In this document: positions 10,701-17,806 of the stretch, one piece after another
Numbering within the stretch: the stretch's first letter is position 1
How the letters are laid out: each line of letters begins with the position of its first letter
Assembly: GCA_937900215.1 (NCBI GenBank)
Contig: CALCFH010000385.1
Location: 1-26,876 of the forward strand
Origin: an uncultured Cryomorphaceae bacterium
Lineage (GTDB): Bacteria > Bacteroidota > Bacteroidia > Flavobacteriales > Schleiferiaceae
Reading direction: 5' to 3'
Length of the DNA stretch: 26,876 bases
Translations under genes and position numbers: made by a program
The notes under the pieces: generated by a model
Told to the model about the DNA's origin: nothing
The model's database searches: none
What the model saw: the letters and a program-made list of their open reading frames with translations, nothing else

Positions 10701-11270
10701 TGCCTCTCTTTTGGCCTCATGAAAGGCTTTAGAGACCTCGCCTAAACTTCGTAAAACCCGCATTCCTCGTCCACCGCCGCCTGCCGAAGCCTTTAGCATA
10801 AGTGGAAAGCCTATTCTCTCCGCTTCTGCCAGCGCAAGTTCTACTGTTTCGAGCTCGCCTTCACTACTTTCTATTATGGGTGCCCCACAACGCTTGGCCG
10901 CCATTTTGCCTTTCACCTTATCGCCTAAGGCCTCCATAACCTCAGGTCTCGGACCAATAAAGATGATTCCTTCATCTGCACAACGTCGAGCGAAATGTGC
11001 ATTCTCAGAGAGAAATCCATAGCCTGGGTGGATGGCATCTGCCGAGGTTTTCTTGGCTACATCCAGTATAGCCTCAATATCTAAATAGGGTTTAAGCGGA
11101 TCATTATCGTTGCCAATTTGAAAAGACTCATCGGCTTTGTAGCGATGAAGTGAATAGCGATCCTCATAGGTATAAACAGCAACCGTTTGAAGGTTTATTT
11201 CGCTGCAAGCTCTAAATACGCGGATGGCGATTTCACCGCGATTGGCCACTAAAATTTTTTGAATACGCAT
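7797..11270 (-). CDS. pyc: Pyruvate carboxylase
   Basis: A 1157-residue single-chain enzyme of typical length for bacterial pyruvate carboxylase. It converts pyruvate, bicarbonate and ATP to oxaloacetate in the cytosol, refilling the TCA cycle. The biotin carboxylase domain (about 1-450) begins IQKILVANRGEIAIRVFRA and has the glycine-rich ATP loop (ASAGGGGRGMRV) and EVNPRVQVEHTVTE. The carboxyltransferase domain begins near residue 540 (FTDTTMRDAHQSLLATRMR) and includes the HLHTHDTSSLQAATYL metal-site region. The C-terminal biotinyl domain has EAMKMET with the biotinylated Lys at 1116. The gene is separated from the amylase by 96 bp and from the upstream cupin gene by 144 bp, so it is probably a separate unit. 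A palindrome touches its start codon. No truncation or missing key residue is seen. Confidence 0.97.
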   Translation of the reverse strand: MRIQKILVANRGEIAIRVFRACSEINLQTVAVYTYEDRYSLHRYKADESFQIGNDNDPLKPYLDIEAILDVAKKTSADAIHPGYGFLSENAHFARRCADEGIIFIGPRPEVMEALGDKVKGKMAAKRCGAPIIESSEGELETVELALAEAERIGFPLMLKASAGGGGRGMRVLRSLGEVSKAFHEAKREAGNAFGDDTVFLEKFIENPKHIEVQIMADNHGNLVHLFERDCSVQRRYQKVVEMAPAWNISAKLRQDLCNYAVKIAHSVHYNNVGTIEFLVDAEENAYFIEVNPRVQVEHTVTEMVTGIDIVKSQIFIAGGYRLSDEQIKIYSQESITLEGFAIQCRITTEDPKNDFKPDYGTIMTFRTGAGFGIRLDEGSVYQGMRISPFFDSLLVKVSAQGRTLDGAIRKMSRALNEFRVRGVKVNIPFLINIINHPVFRDGKATVNFITAFPELMRFKPQHDRATKLVRFLGEVSVNGNADVKFIDKKKILHLPQIPSFKLNEPFPESYRNQLLEMGADTFSQSLKGRKEVLFTDTTMRDAHQSLLATRMRSYDMIAIAESYARHHPEIFSWEMWGGATFDVCLRFLTENPWRRLRELRQVAPNTLFQMLIRGSNAVGYTAYPNNLIERFIEESNKEGIDVFRIFDSLNWLDSMQVSIKAVRERTQGIAEVCVCYTGDIHDVNRKKYNLQYYVEKAKRIEDMGAHILGIKDMAGLLKPLAARELIPALKEAVQLPIHLHTHDTSSLQAATYLTAIEGGVDVIDVALAGMSGLTSQPNYNSVVEMLKGHQRGPATEISSLNSFSNYWETIREYYYPFESGLKAGTAEVFSHEIPGGQYSNLRPQAEGLGLGHRFEEIKHTYAEVNKMFGDIVKVTPSSKVVGDMALFMMTSGMTVSDVMTKGHQISFPESVQSFFRGDLGQPDGGFPTELQKIILKDKLPYTDHPNAHLKPIDFEVEFEAFVERFQTGFTRALEITDFLSWKLYPKVFEDTIERFKLYGDVSKVPTKTFFYGLSENEETIVEVAPGKRILVKLLSKGPADSDGVRTVFFMVNGQTRNVQVTDRSLGIVKKTNPKALLENPEQLGAPLQGMLAKILVEEGQTVKANQPLFVIEAMKMETTVTCHHSGKIARIELKEGSRVEAEDLVITMQVDDTQKR

Positions 11271-11300
11271 TATTGAGGGGATAGATTCTAAGCCTCAATA
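11271..11300 (-). promoter_or_regulatory. Inverted repeat directly against the pyc start codon
   Basis: TATTGAGG and CCTCAATA form a perfect 8-bp inverted repeat separated by 14 nt. Read on the minus strand, its right arm ends on the base before the pyc ATG. If transcribed it would fold into a hairpin covering the ribosome entry site; if the transcript starts within it, it could be an operator. The remainder of the 144-bp gap (11301-11414) is AT-rich, and I find no exact TAnnTTTG box there, only ATAAGCATTTG with the wrong spacing. Confidence 0.5.
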
Positions 11301-11414
11301 TACAAATGCTTATAAGAAAATGGTAGTCGTGAAAATAATATTTGAGCAGATTAAAATTTACTCTAAAGTGTGCGAAATGAAAGCCGTGAGCGTTTTTAAA
11401 AAGATAAAAAACAA

Positions 11415-12344
11415 CTAAACTTTCTTTGCCTCTAATCGTATTTTTTCTCTTTCTTCAATAATCTCGTTGGCCTTTGCAATGGCCCGTTTTAATTTGAAGT
11501 CGCTCCAGGTGCTTTTATAATATCGGTTCAAGAAATAATCGAGTTTTCGAATTACGAAAACGTTGTAAGCTCCTTTAATGCGATAAAGATTAGAATCACT
11601 TAGAGCACGCAAACTGAGCGAAAAACTTCCATCTAAATATTGAATATAATGCCATACCCCACTTGGCATAAACAAGGTTTCACCCGGTTTCAAGTCGTGC
11701 TGATATCCCTGAGCAAATTTCAATGCGGGATACTTTTCGAAGTCAATCTTAGACAAATCTGCCGCACTGTGTGTTGTGAAAGGCAGTTTGTAAAGATATT
11801 TTGTTTGGCTCTGATCAAAAAGGGTGATGCGTTTCGTGCCCCCAAACTGACTAATGAATACATGAGATAAATCTATGTCGTAATGCAAACGCACATCGCT
11901 GCCTGCAGAACCAAAAAACATATAAGGATAGTCTTTTAGCCATCCATCTGTAATATCAGGAAAATTGAAATCTTTGAGGAGAGATGGCTGTAACTTGAAT
12001 AGATTGAATAGGAAAATGCGTAGGTCGGATGGAACGTCTCTTTTCAGCAAATCTAAATACTCACCAAATTCAACTTCTTTTACCGCAGGCATTTCAATGG
12101 CAGTGGGATCGTGATCAAGCCATTTACCATAGAGCTTTACCTTTTCTTTTCCTGCTAATTGAATTAAGTTATCGTAAGTCCATGTATTCTTGGCATTCCA
12201 TTCTTTTGCGAAGCTTCGAATAACAACGGGTCTGAGTTGTCTTTGATAGTGGTGTAAGAAATCCTCTTTACTTATATCATCAACAATATCAATGGGTCTA
12301 AGATTCAGTTCATCCATACTATTTGCGATAAAATGGTTAAACAA
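11415..12344 (-). CDS. Cupin-like (JmjC/FIH-type) domain protein, probable Fe(II)/2-oxoglutarate oxygenase
   Basis: A 309-residue soluble protein without signal peptide. Residues 35-60 (LRPVVIRSFAKEWNAKNTW) are the usual start of the cupin_8/JmjC fold. The double-stranded beta-helix carries a HxD pair at His154 and Asp156 (VRLHYDIDLSHVF), a distal His232 (LFMPSGVWHYIQYL) and a Lys171 near KRITLFD that could bind 2-oxoglutarate. So a complete 2-His-1-carboxylate Fe(II) site appears present. Relatives include the factor-inhibiting-HIF group of protein and small-molecule hydroxylases; the substrate here is unknown. The C-terminal 40 residues are charged and helical. It is the last gene of a same-strand run with the aldehyde dehydrogenase 29 bp upstream, which suggests co-expression but not necessarily a shared pathway. 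Confidence 0.8.
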   Translation of the reverse strand: MFNHFIANSMDELNLRPIDIVDDISKEDFLHHYQRQLRPVVIRSFAKEWNAKNTWTYDNLIQLAGKEKVKLYGKWLDHDPTAIEMPAVKEVEFGEYLDLLKRDVPSDLRIFLFNLFKLQPSLLKDFNFPDITDGWLKDYPYMFFGSAGSDVRLHYDIDLSHVFISQFGGTKRITLFDQSQTKYLYKLPFTTHSAADLSKIDFEKYPALKFAQGYQHDLKPGETLFMPSGVWHYIQYLDGSFSLSLRALSDSNLYRIKGAYNVFVIRKLDYFLNRYYKSTWSDFKLKRAIAKANEIIEEREKIRLEAKKV

Positions 12345-12373
12345 AACTATAAAAAGAACTACTTAAAGAGGTG

Positions 12374-13819
12374 TTAAAGTCGTATGCATACATTTTTGGG
12401 TTCGGTGAAAAAGCGCAAGGCTTCAAATCCGCCTTCTCTGCCCATTCCACTTTGTTTCATGCCTCCAAAAGGAGTTCTTAAATCGCGTAAAAGCCAACAA
12501 TTTACCCAAACAATACCGCTTTCTAATTTATGAGCCATTCTGTGCGCACGCTGTAAATTAGAAGTCCATAAAGTGGCGGCCAATCCGTAGCGAGTGCTGT
12601 TTGCATAGGCTAAAACCTCCTCCTCGGTATCAAAAGCTTGAAGGCTAACAACAGGTCCGAATATTTCCTCTTGGTTGGTTCTACAATAGGCATCTAAACC
12701 TTCAATGATGGTAGGACGCATATAATATCCATCTTTGAATTCTGCCTCCTCAAGAATAACTCGATTGCCTCCAGTAAGTACCCTTCCGCCCTCTTCTTGA
12801 GCGAGCTTTACATAGCTTAATACTTTGTTTAAGTGCGACTCAGAAACGAGCGCTCCCATTTTAGTTTTAGGGTCTGAAGGTATACCAACCTTCATTTGGG
12901 ATACCTTCTCTACAAAGGCATTTTTAAACTTTTCATATATGCTTCTCTCAATGAAAATTCGAGAGCCGCATAAACAAATCTGGCCCTGGTTGGCAAAGCT
13001 AGAGCGAAGGGTAGTCTTTAGCATTTCATCAAAATCACAATCGGCAAAAATGATATTGGGGTTTTTGCCTCCTAACTCTAAGGAGAGTTTTTTGAAAAGG
13101 GGTGCGGCAGTAGCACTAATTTGTTTTCCAGTTGCCGTACCCCCTGTAAAGGATATCACAGGTATGTCTGGATGTTCACTAATGGCCTGACCTACTTTAG
13201 GACCTAAGCCATGAACAATATTGAGAACGCCTGGAGGCAAATTGATTTCAACACAGATTTCAGAAAGAAGATAGGCTGTGTAGGGAGTTATTTCGGATGG
13301 TTTGGCTACTACTGTATTGCCAGAGGCCAATGCGGGAGCAATCTTCCAACTAAATAAATACAAGGGCAAATTCCAAGGCGAAATGCATCCTGCAACGCCA
13401 ATTGCATCTCTCAGCGTATAGTTGAAGCCAGTGGTGCCCATGAGATGGCTTTCGCTTTGCTCGTGCAATATTGCTGTAGCATAAAAAGCGAAATTATCCC
13501 TTGCACGGGGAATGTCTACTTCCATGGCAAGGCTAATGGGTTTTCCATTGTCTAGGCTCTCAGCCTCTGCCATTTCGTGCATCCGAGCTTCTATTCGCTC
13601 GCTGATTGCTAAAAGATAATCGGATCTTTTTTTGGTAGATAAGTTACTCCAAAACGGAAAGGCTTCTTTGGCGGCTTTTGCCGCTAAAGCCACGTCTCTT
13701 TCGTCTGAATCGGGAATAAGTGAATATACTTTTCCTCTAGAGGGATCAATATTATCTAAATAGCTACCTCCGATTGGAGCAACAAGATTTCCGTTAATAT
13801 AATTCGTGAGCTTTTTCAT
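12374..13819 (-). CDS. Aldehyde dehydrogenase, ALDH8 / 2-aminomuconic (or 2-hydroxymuconic) semialdehyde dehydrogenase type
   Basis: A 481-residue NAD(P)+-dependent aldehyde dehydrogenase of full length. The oxyanion Asn150 lies in ISPWNLPLYLFSWKIAPA, the cofactor-binding SFTGGTATGK is at 223-232, the general base Glu248 is in LELGGKNPN, and the catalytic Cys282 is in NQGQICLCGSRIF. The ICLC.SRIF segment, the ISPWNLPLYL block and the end VNCWLLRDLRTPFGGMKQSG closely resemble ALDH8A1 and bacterial 2-hydroxymuconic semialdehyde dehydrogenases. These oxidise muconic semialdehydes in tryptophan (kynurenine route) or catechol breakdown. No other kynurenine or catechol gene is visible here, so the pathway is inferred from similarity alone. 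It lies between the EamA transporter and cupin genes with 29-bp gaps on each side. Confidence 0.88.
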   Translation of the reverse strand: MKKLTNYINGNLVAPIGGSYLDNIDPSRGKVYSLIPDSDERDVALAAKAAKEAFPFWSNLSTKKRSDYLLAISERIEARMHEMAEAESLDNGKPISLAMEVDIPRARDNFAFYATAILHEQSESHLMGTTGFNYTLRDAIGVAGCISPWNLPLYLFSWKIAPALASGNTVVAKPSEITPYTAYLLSEICVEINLPPGVLNIVHGLGPKVGQAISEHPDIPVISFTGGTATGKQISATAAPLFKKLSLELGGKNPNIIFADCDFDEMLKTTLRSSFANQGQICLCGSRIFIERSIYEKFKNAFVEKVSQMKVGIPSDPKTKMGALVSESHLNKVLSYVKLAQEEGGRVLTGGNRVILEEAEFKDGYYMRPTIIEGLDAYCRTNQEEIFGPVVSLQAFDTEEEVLAYANSTRYGLAATLWTSNLQRAHRMAHKLESGIVWVNCWLLRDLRTPFGGMKQSGMGREGGFEALRFFTEPKNVCIRL

Positions 13820-13848
13820 CTAAAGGGCATTGGGTTCACAATATACAG

Positions 13849-14694
13849 CTAGCGTTTAGAAACTAAATTGAGTAAAACCCCGGCGACAACGAAAAGTATA
13901 CCTATCAAGCTAATCCAACCATAGCTTACGTCAAAAAGTATCAAATCAAAACTAAGCGCAAATAGAATTCCAATGTATTTAATTCCGGCTATTTTATTCA
14001 GAGTAATAGATTGAAGGGCTTTGGTCATATTCATTTGGGCAAATTGGGTTAATAAACCCATTAGTAGTAATCCGCCCCATTCCCAGCCAATGGGCTGAAC
14101 CCAATGAAAAAAACTAAAAATCAGCATGATAGGTATTGCCACTAGAGGAAAGTAAAAAACAACTACTACGGCTGAATCGGTATCTTTTACTAGGCGAATC
14201 ATATTGTATGCGAGTCCGCTAAAAATGGCCGAAGCAATGCCGCATGCAAACAAAAAAGGAGTGACATCAGGGTCAAAACCTTTAATGATTATTATGCCGA
14301 CTAGAGAAACTCCAAAAAACACCCATTGAAATGACCGAACTTTTTCTTTCAGAATGAATATGGCGAAAAAGGCAGTGAAAATGGGCGAGAGGTACTGTAG
14401 CGTTATGGCCGTTCCTATGGGAAGCTTTTGGAGGGTATAAAAGAAAAGAGTAAGTGAAGTAGCTCCAAAGAGGCCTCTGAGCAAAAGAAATTTCTTTTGG
14501 TTTCCCCAAGGACTGAGATTGCGTTTTCGAATGAGGTAGTAACTCAGACCCAATGAAACAATGGATCTGAAGAGAACCAACTCCGTAGAGGGGATACGAT
14601 CTAAGTACTTAACAACTAGATTCATGAATGCAAATCCAACAACGGATAGCAGCATGAATTGAACCCCCTTTTTTTCTTCTTGGATTAAAGCCAC
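13849..14694 (-). CDS. EamA/DMT-family membrane transporter
   Basis: A 281-residue protein that is hydrophobic along its length, with about ten predicted membrane segments in two similar halves, as in EamA (RhaT/DMT) exporters. Recognisable family features are FAFMNLVVKYLDRIPSTELVLFR near the start, LQYLSPIFTAFFAIFILKEKV at the end of the first half, and GILFALSFDLILFDVSYGW at the end of the second. Members export or import amino acids, nucleosides or other small metabolites across the inner membrane; the substrate cannot be told here. The start codon overlaps the end of corA by 10 bp, so the two are translationally linked. Confidence 0.88.
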   Translation of the reverse strand: MALIQEEKKGVQFMLLSVVGFAFMNLVVKYLDRIPSTELVLFRSIVSLGLSYYLIRKRNLSPWGNQKKFLLLRGLFGATSLTLFFYTLQKLPIGTAITLQYLSPIFTAFFAIFILKEKVRSFQWVFFGVSLVGIIIIKGFDPDVTPFLFACGIASAIFSGLAYNMIRLVKDTDSAVVVVFYFPLVAIPIMLIFSFFHWVQPIGWEWGGLLLMGLLTQFAQMNMTKALQSITLNKIAGIKYIGILFALSFDLILFDVSYGWISLIGILFVVAGVLLNLVSKR

Positions 14695-15746
14695 TTTTTA
14701 GTGTGGAAGTAGAGTAACATTCCCGCAGCTACAAGCACATTTATTACCCAGAATAGCGGATAAGCATAGGAATAGTGAAGCTCAGGGAGGTTGTCAAAGT
14801 TGGTTCCATACACCCCAGCTATAAAGGTGATTGGAATAAAGACAGCAGAAAAAACAGTCAATACCCGCATAATGTCGTTCAAGCGCGTACTTACATCCAA
14901 ATGATAGGCATTCAGGTAATCATTCAAAACCACCCTATAACTCTCTAAAGATTCTAAGGCATGTTCAGCCAACCCATGCAAATCTTCAATATAGTGATGT
15001 GTTTCTTTGGCTACCAAAGGAGAATGCGTTCTTCTCAAGTCGCGCAATAGACTAACTACAGGTCGAACAATTTTTGACATATAGTGAAGCTCTTTCTTGT
15101 AAACGGCTATATAATCAAGAATTTTTTTGTTTGGATTATCCACTAGTTGAATTTCTAAATCATCTATGCGCTCTCCAATCTCTTCGATTAAATAGATGTA
15201 GTTGTCTATAACTGTATCTAAAAGAATGTAGAGTAAATAATCGGCCCCGAGTTTTCGAACCTTTCCTTTTGCGTTCAGAATACGATCTCTTACTGGCTGG
15301 AAGGTATCACCCGAATGTTCTTGAACGCTTATTAAGTTTTGATGTAGCAACACAAAACTCAGTTGCTCGCTCTGAATGCGGATGGTTTTTGGATCAAAAG
15401 AGAGCATTTTAAGTGTAATGAAAATGCTGTTGTCGTATTCCGCCAATTTTGCTCTCTGACCGGTGTTCATTATGTCTTCTAGAGCAAGTGGGTGAATTGA
15501 AAATTTATGTCCAAGTGCCTCTACCGTATCGGCATCGTGCACCCCATCCATATTAATCCAATCTATGCGGCCTTCTTTCGCTATGGGCAAATCTTCTACC
15601 GATTTGCACTCATTGGTATCAATGCTATCCTTGTTGTAAATGAAATAATGGAAATGAGGCGCTTCCATTTGTTGGGTTCCAATAAACACTAAGGAGCCTG
15701 GTGCTAGCCCTTTGTTTTCAGTTCGTTTACGGAATAATCTAGCCAT
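14685..15746 (-). CDS. corA: CorA-family magnesium/cobalt channel with GTN instead of GMN
   Basis: A 353-residue inner-membrane divalent-cation channel of normal CorA length. A long soluble N-terminal domain is followed by a helical stalk (DYIAVYKKELHYMSKIVRPV, then LNDYLNAYHLDVSTRLNDIMRVLTVF) and two C-terminal membrane helices (about 295-313 and 331-347), then the usual basic tail KKWL. The loop between them reads AGVYGTNFDNLPEL; the near-invariant GMN filter motif is GTN (residues 314-316). The codon is ACC on the coding strand, two changes from ATG, so a single-base error does not explain it. The start is supported by the conserved GLAPGSLVFIG near the N-terminus. The secG terminator ends directly at this ATG. 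Mg2+ transport is the default call, but the motif change leaves ion choice open. Confidence 0.92.
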   Translation of the reverse strand: MARLFRKRTENKGLAPGSLVFIGTQQMEAPHFHYFIYNKDSIDTNECKSVEDLPIAKEGRIDWINMDGVHDADTVEALGHKFSIHPLALEDIMNTGQRAKLAEYDNSIFITLKMLSFDPKTIRIQSEQLSFVLLHQNLISVQEHSGDTFQPVRDRILNAKGKVRKLGADYLLYILLDTVIDNYIYLIEEIGERIDDLEIQLVDNPNKKILDYIAVYKKELHYMSKIVRPVVSLLRDLRRTHSPLVAKETHHYIEDLHGLAEHALESLESYRVVLNDYLNAYHLDVSTRLNDIMRVLTVFSAVFIPITFIAGVYGTNFDNLPELHYSYAYPLFWVINVLVAAGMLLYFHTKKWL

Positions 15747-15771
15747 AAAAAAAGGCCTTTTACAAGGCCTT
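15747..15771 (-). terminator. Intrinsic terminator after secG
   Basis: On the minus strand AAGGCCTT - GTAA - AAGGCCTT is followed by more Ts, giving an 8-bp GC-cored stem and a 7-T run. It begins 5 nt after the secG stop codon and ends on the base before the corA ATG. It should end the miaB-to-secG transcript, and its position also means that read-through transcripts carry this hairpin as the corA leader. Confidence 0.85.
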
Positions 15772-15776
15772 GATAT

Positions 15777-16142
15777 TTATTCTTCTATTGCTTCGGGTAA
15801 GGCGTCTCCCAGCTCCTCATCATTGTTGATGGGAATGGTTTGAGGAACAGGCGCAGAAAATCCATCGAGTTCATCATTCAAAGACGATTCAGGGATGTCT
15901 CCATCTGTGCTCGAAGTAGAAACGGCAATATTGCTAGCCATTACTAAAACAACCAATGCAATAGCTAAAACCCAAGTTCCACGATCTAAGAAATCGGTGG
16001 TTTTCTTCACTCCGCCGAAAATTTGTGGGTTTCCTCCACCGAAGGTAGAAGACAATCCTCCTCCTTTCGGATTTTGAACCATGATAACCAATATCAGTAA
16101 GATACAGGCGATAATTATTAAAGTGGTGATTAACAGTGTCAT
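15777..16142 (-). CDS. secG: Preprotein translocase subunit SecG
   Basis: A 121-residue SecG, the small membrane subunit of the SecYEG channel that raises export efficiency. Two membrane helices are visible: residues 3-22 (LLITTLIIIACILLILVIMV) and about 56-74 (TWVLAIALVVLVMASNIAV). Between them is the family hallmark QNPKGGGLSSTFGGG...FGGVKKTTDFLDRG. The C-terminal tail is acidic and likely disordered, as is usual in Bacteroidota. Its start overlaps the end of the TPR gene by 4 bp, and it is the last gene of the miaB operon, followed at once by a strong terminator. Confidence 0.95.
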   Translation of the reverse strand: MTLLITTLIIIACILLILVIMVQNPKGGGLSSTFGGGNPQIFGGVKKTTDFLDRGTWVLAIALVVLVMASNIAVSTSSTDGDIPESSLNDELDGFSAPVPQTIPINNDEELGDALPEAIEE

Positions 16143-17296
16143 TTTTTTCCTTTTTCTTTCAACGATTTGCGAATTTCACGAATCTGGCCGGCAAAGAAAC
16201 TACTTTTTTGAGGAAATCTCAACAGAAGAATTTCAAATGCATCCAGTGCTTTGTTCAAATGCCCTTGTTCTAAGTAAAGTTTAGCCAATGTTTCGGTAAC
16301 CATTTCCTGATCTTCTCTCAAGCTTTGCTGTACTAAGTCTCTTTGATCTGATTTTTTTAGTGCTGCTTTATCTGGCTTAATTCCCGGTAATTTCACCAAG
16401 AATTTATCAATTATTTCTTTTTGTTGTTCAACAGTAGATTTCTCTTGAGCTCTCTCTTCTGCCCGAAGCTCTTTTAACCAATGAAAGAAATTCTTTTTGG
16501 TATCCAAAAGCTCATCAGACCGATGTTCTGTCGGAACCGCTTCTTCTAAAGCGATACTAGAATCTGCTGATTCTACCGATTGCACCCTCGAACCAATGAG
16601 GGAGTTTTCAATGGTCTCTGCTTTTGCCGGCTCTTCAATTTCAATACTTGTTTCATTCGAAAAGGAATCTTCTTCTTTGGGTAAATCAAGATCAAGTATT
16701 TGTTCTAGTCCGTCTTCCTTTTCAGTTTCAGCAGTTTCCGACTCAACTATGGTTGGTGCGGCAATAAGGGGTTCTTTAATCTCTGATTTCTTGTTCGTCA
16801 ACGCTACAGATTCGTTGACTGATTGTTCTTTTGATTCAAATGAAGTATCAAGTTCAGAGGAGGAAACAGGAGGAGTGCCATTCTCCATGGCTAAGCGCAT
16901 CTTGCGATTTTCCTCCAAAATACGTTTAACCTTCTCTTTTGCACTGAGTTTTTGCGATTCTAAAACCGAAACCTCCTTCTCCTTGGCGGGCTCAGGCTTT
17001 TGCGAGGAGTTTTCTTTGGCTAATTCTGATTTTGCTCTGGCCAGATCTGGAATGGGCTGAGCTAGGGCTTGATGCGTGAGCGCATACATCCGTTCTCTAT
17101 TTCCAATATGGGCAGCACATTTTTTTACCTCAAGAGGAAAGACAAGGGGTTGACTGAATTGGATGGATTTTAAATAAAGAAGTCGAGCAGAGGTAAAATA
17201 TGGAAACTGAACAACCCACTTTTTCAGCGCACTGAGTTCTTCCGACTCAAGCTGAGTGCGTTCTTCAATAGCCGCTAGAAACTTCATTTTATCCAT
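16139..17296 (-). CDS. Bacteroidota-specific TPR-type protein with acidic linker, function unknown
   Basis: A 385-residue cytosolic-looking protein with no signal peptide or membrane helix. The N-terminal domain (1-80; LSALKKWVVQFPYFTSARLLYLKSI) is helical. Residues of about 85-265 are rich in Glu, Ser and Lys and likely disordered. A FxxWL element (FFHWLKEL, 270-277) and IIDKFLVKLPGIKP (295-308) precede a single clear TPR repeat at about 333-366 (ETLAKLYLEQGHLNKALDAF, then ILLLRFPQK). This arrangement is, as I recall it, shared by proteins encoded between lptE and secG in many Bacteroidota. The gene starts 3 bp after lptE stops and overlaps secG by 4 bp, which suggests a role linked to envelope assembly or secretion. 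That link is inference from position. Confidence 0.75.
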   Translation of the reverse strand: MDKMKFLAAIEERTQLESEELSALKKWVVQFPYFTSARLLYLKSIQFSQPLVFPLEVKKCAAHIGNRERMYALTHQALAQPIPDLARAKSELAKENSSQKPEPAKEKEVSVLESQKLSAKEKVKRILEENRKMRLAMENGTPPVSSSELDTSFESKEQSVNESVALTNKKSEIKEPLIAAPTIVESETAETEKEDGLEQILDLDLPKEEDSFSNETSIEIEEPAKAETIENSLIGSRVQSVESADSSIALEEAVPTEHRSDELLDTKKNFFHWLKELRAEERAQEKSTVEQQKEIIDKFLVKLPGIKPDKAALKKSDQRDLVQQSLREDQEMVTETLAKLYLEQGHLNKALDAFEILLLRFPQKSSFFAGQIREIRKSLKEKGKK

Positions 17297-17299
17297 AGA

Positions 17300-17806
17300 T
17301 TACCAATTGGCTATGGCGGCATTTAAAATGTCTTCTGACAATTGTGTATTTATTTGAGAAATCAACTCTTCCTCTACATCAATTAAGTTTGAATTTCCTG
17401 GAAAATCGGCAAAACGAGAGAAGGTCTTTTCAAAATCTTTTGTTTCATCCGTTTTATTGATAAAGCGAACATTCACTACAATAGTCAACCTATTCTGAGC
17501 TACCTGAGCATCGGCTTGCGCATTAATAGGCTCAACATAGTATTTTAAAATTTCACCTTCAAAGTGCAGGTCGCCTTCAAAAGTTACGAGCGTTAACCGG
17601 GTTTGTTGAACAAAAATATTCCGAAGACTTTCGCTGAAAGTAAGGCTAAGGTTAGGCTGAAACAATTCAGCATAGTTGGGGAAATTGGCTACAGAAACTG
17701 TTTTGGCATCGCCAATATCTCCTCCAGTAAAAGAATATCCACCTGTACAAGCAGAAAGGGCTATGCTAACAAAGCCAATAATTAAAATTCGCATTTTAAA
17801 GATCAT
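17300..17806 (-). CDS. lptE: LptE-type LPS-assembly lipoprotein
   Basis: A 168-residue lipoprotein. The signal peptide ends in ALSAC with Cys20 lipidated, followed by GGYSFTGG, the characteristic start of Bacteroidota LptE. The body is a small alpha/beta fold (TVSVANFPNYAELFQPNLSLTFSESLRNIF, then LTLVTFEGDLHFEGEI). LptE plugs the LptD barrel and helps place lipopolysaccharide in the outer leaflet. The annotated ATG overlaps the preceding sigma-54 regulator by 11 bp. A second in-frame ATG four codons on (at 17792-17794) would give a one-base gap and a shorter signal peptide of 15 residues before the Cys, so the true start could be either. Quoted pieces are discontinuous parts of the protein. 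Confidence 0.85.
   Translation of the reverse strand: MIFKMRILIIGFVSIALSACTGGYSFTGGDIGDAKTVSVANFPNYAELFQPNLSLTFSESLRNIFVQQTRLTLVTFEGDLHFEGEILKYYVEPINAQADAQVAQNRLTIVVNVRFINKTDETKDFEKTFSRFADFPGNSNLIDVEEELISQINTQLSEDILNAAIANW

Noticed and set aside
11301..11414. Terminator after the cupin gene (T-rich stretch after the stop codon)
   Set aside because: The T-rich tract is not preceded by a GC-containing stem; TTTTTAAAAA is only a short AT palindrome.
16497..17060. Ser-rich 187-codon open frame on the plus strand
   Set aside because: It is the antisense of the Glu/Ser-rich linker of the TPR gene; its composition is a mirror of that low-complexity region and it has no recognisable motif or start context.
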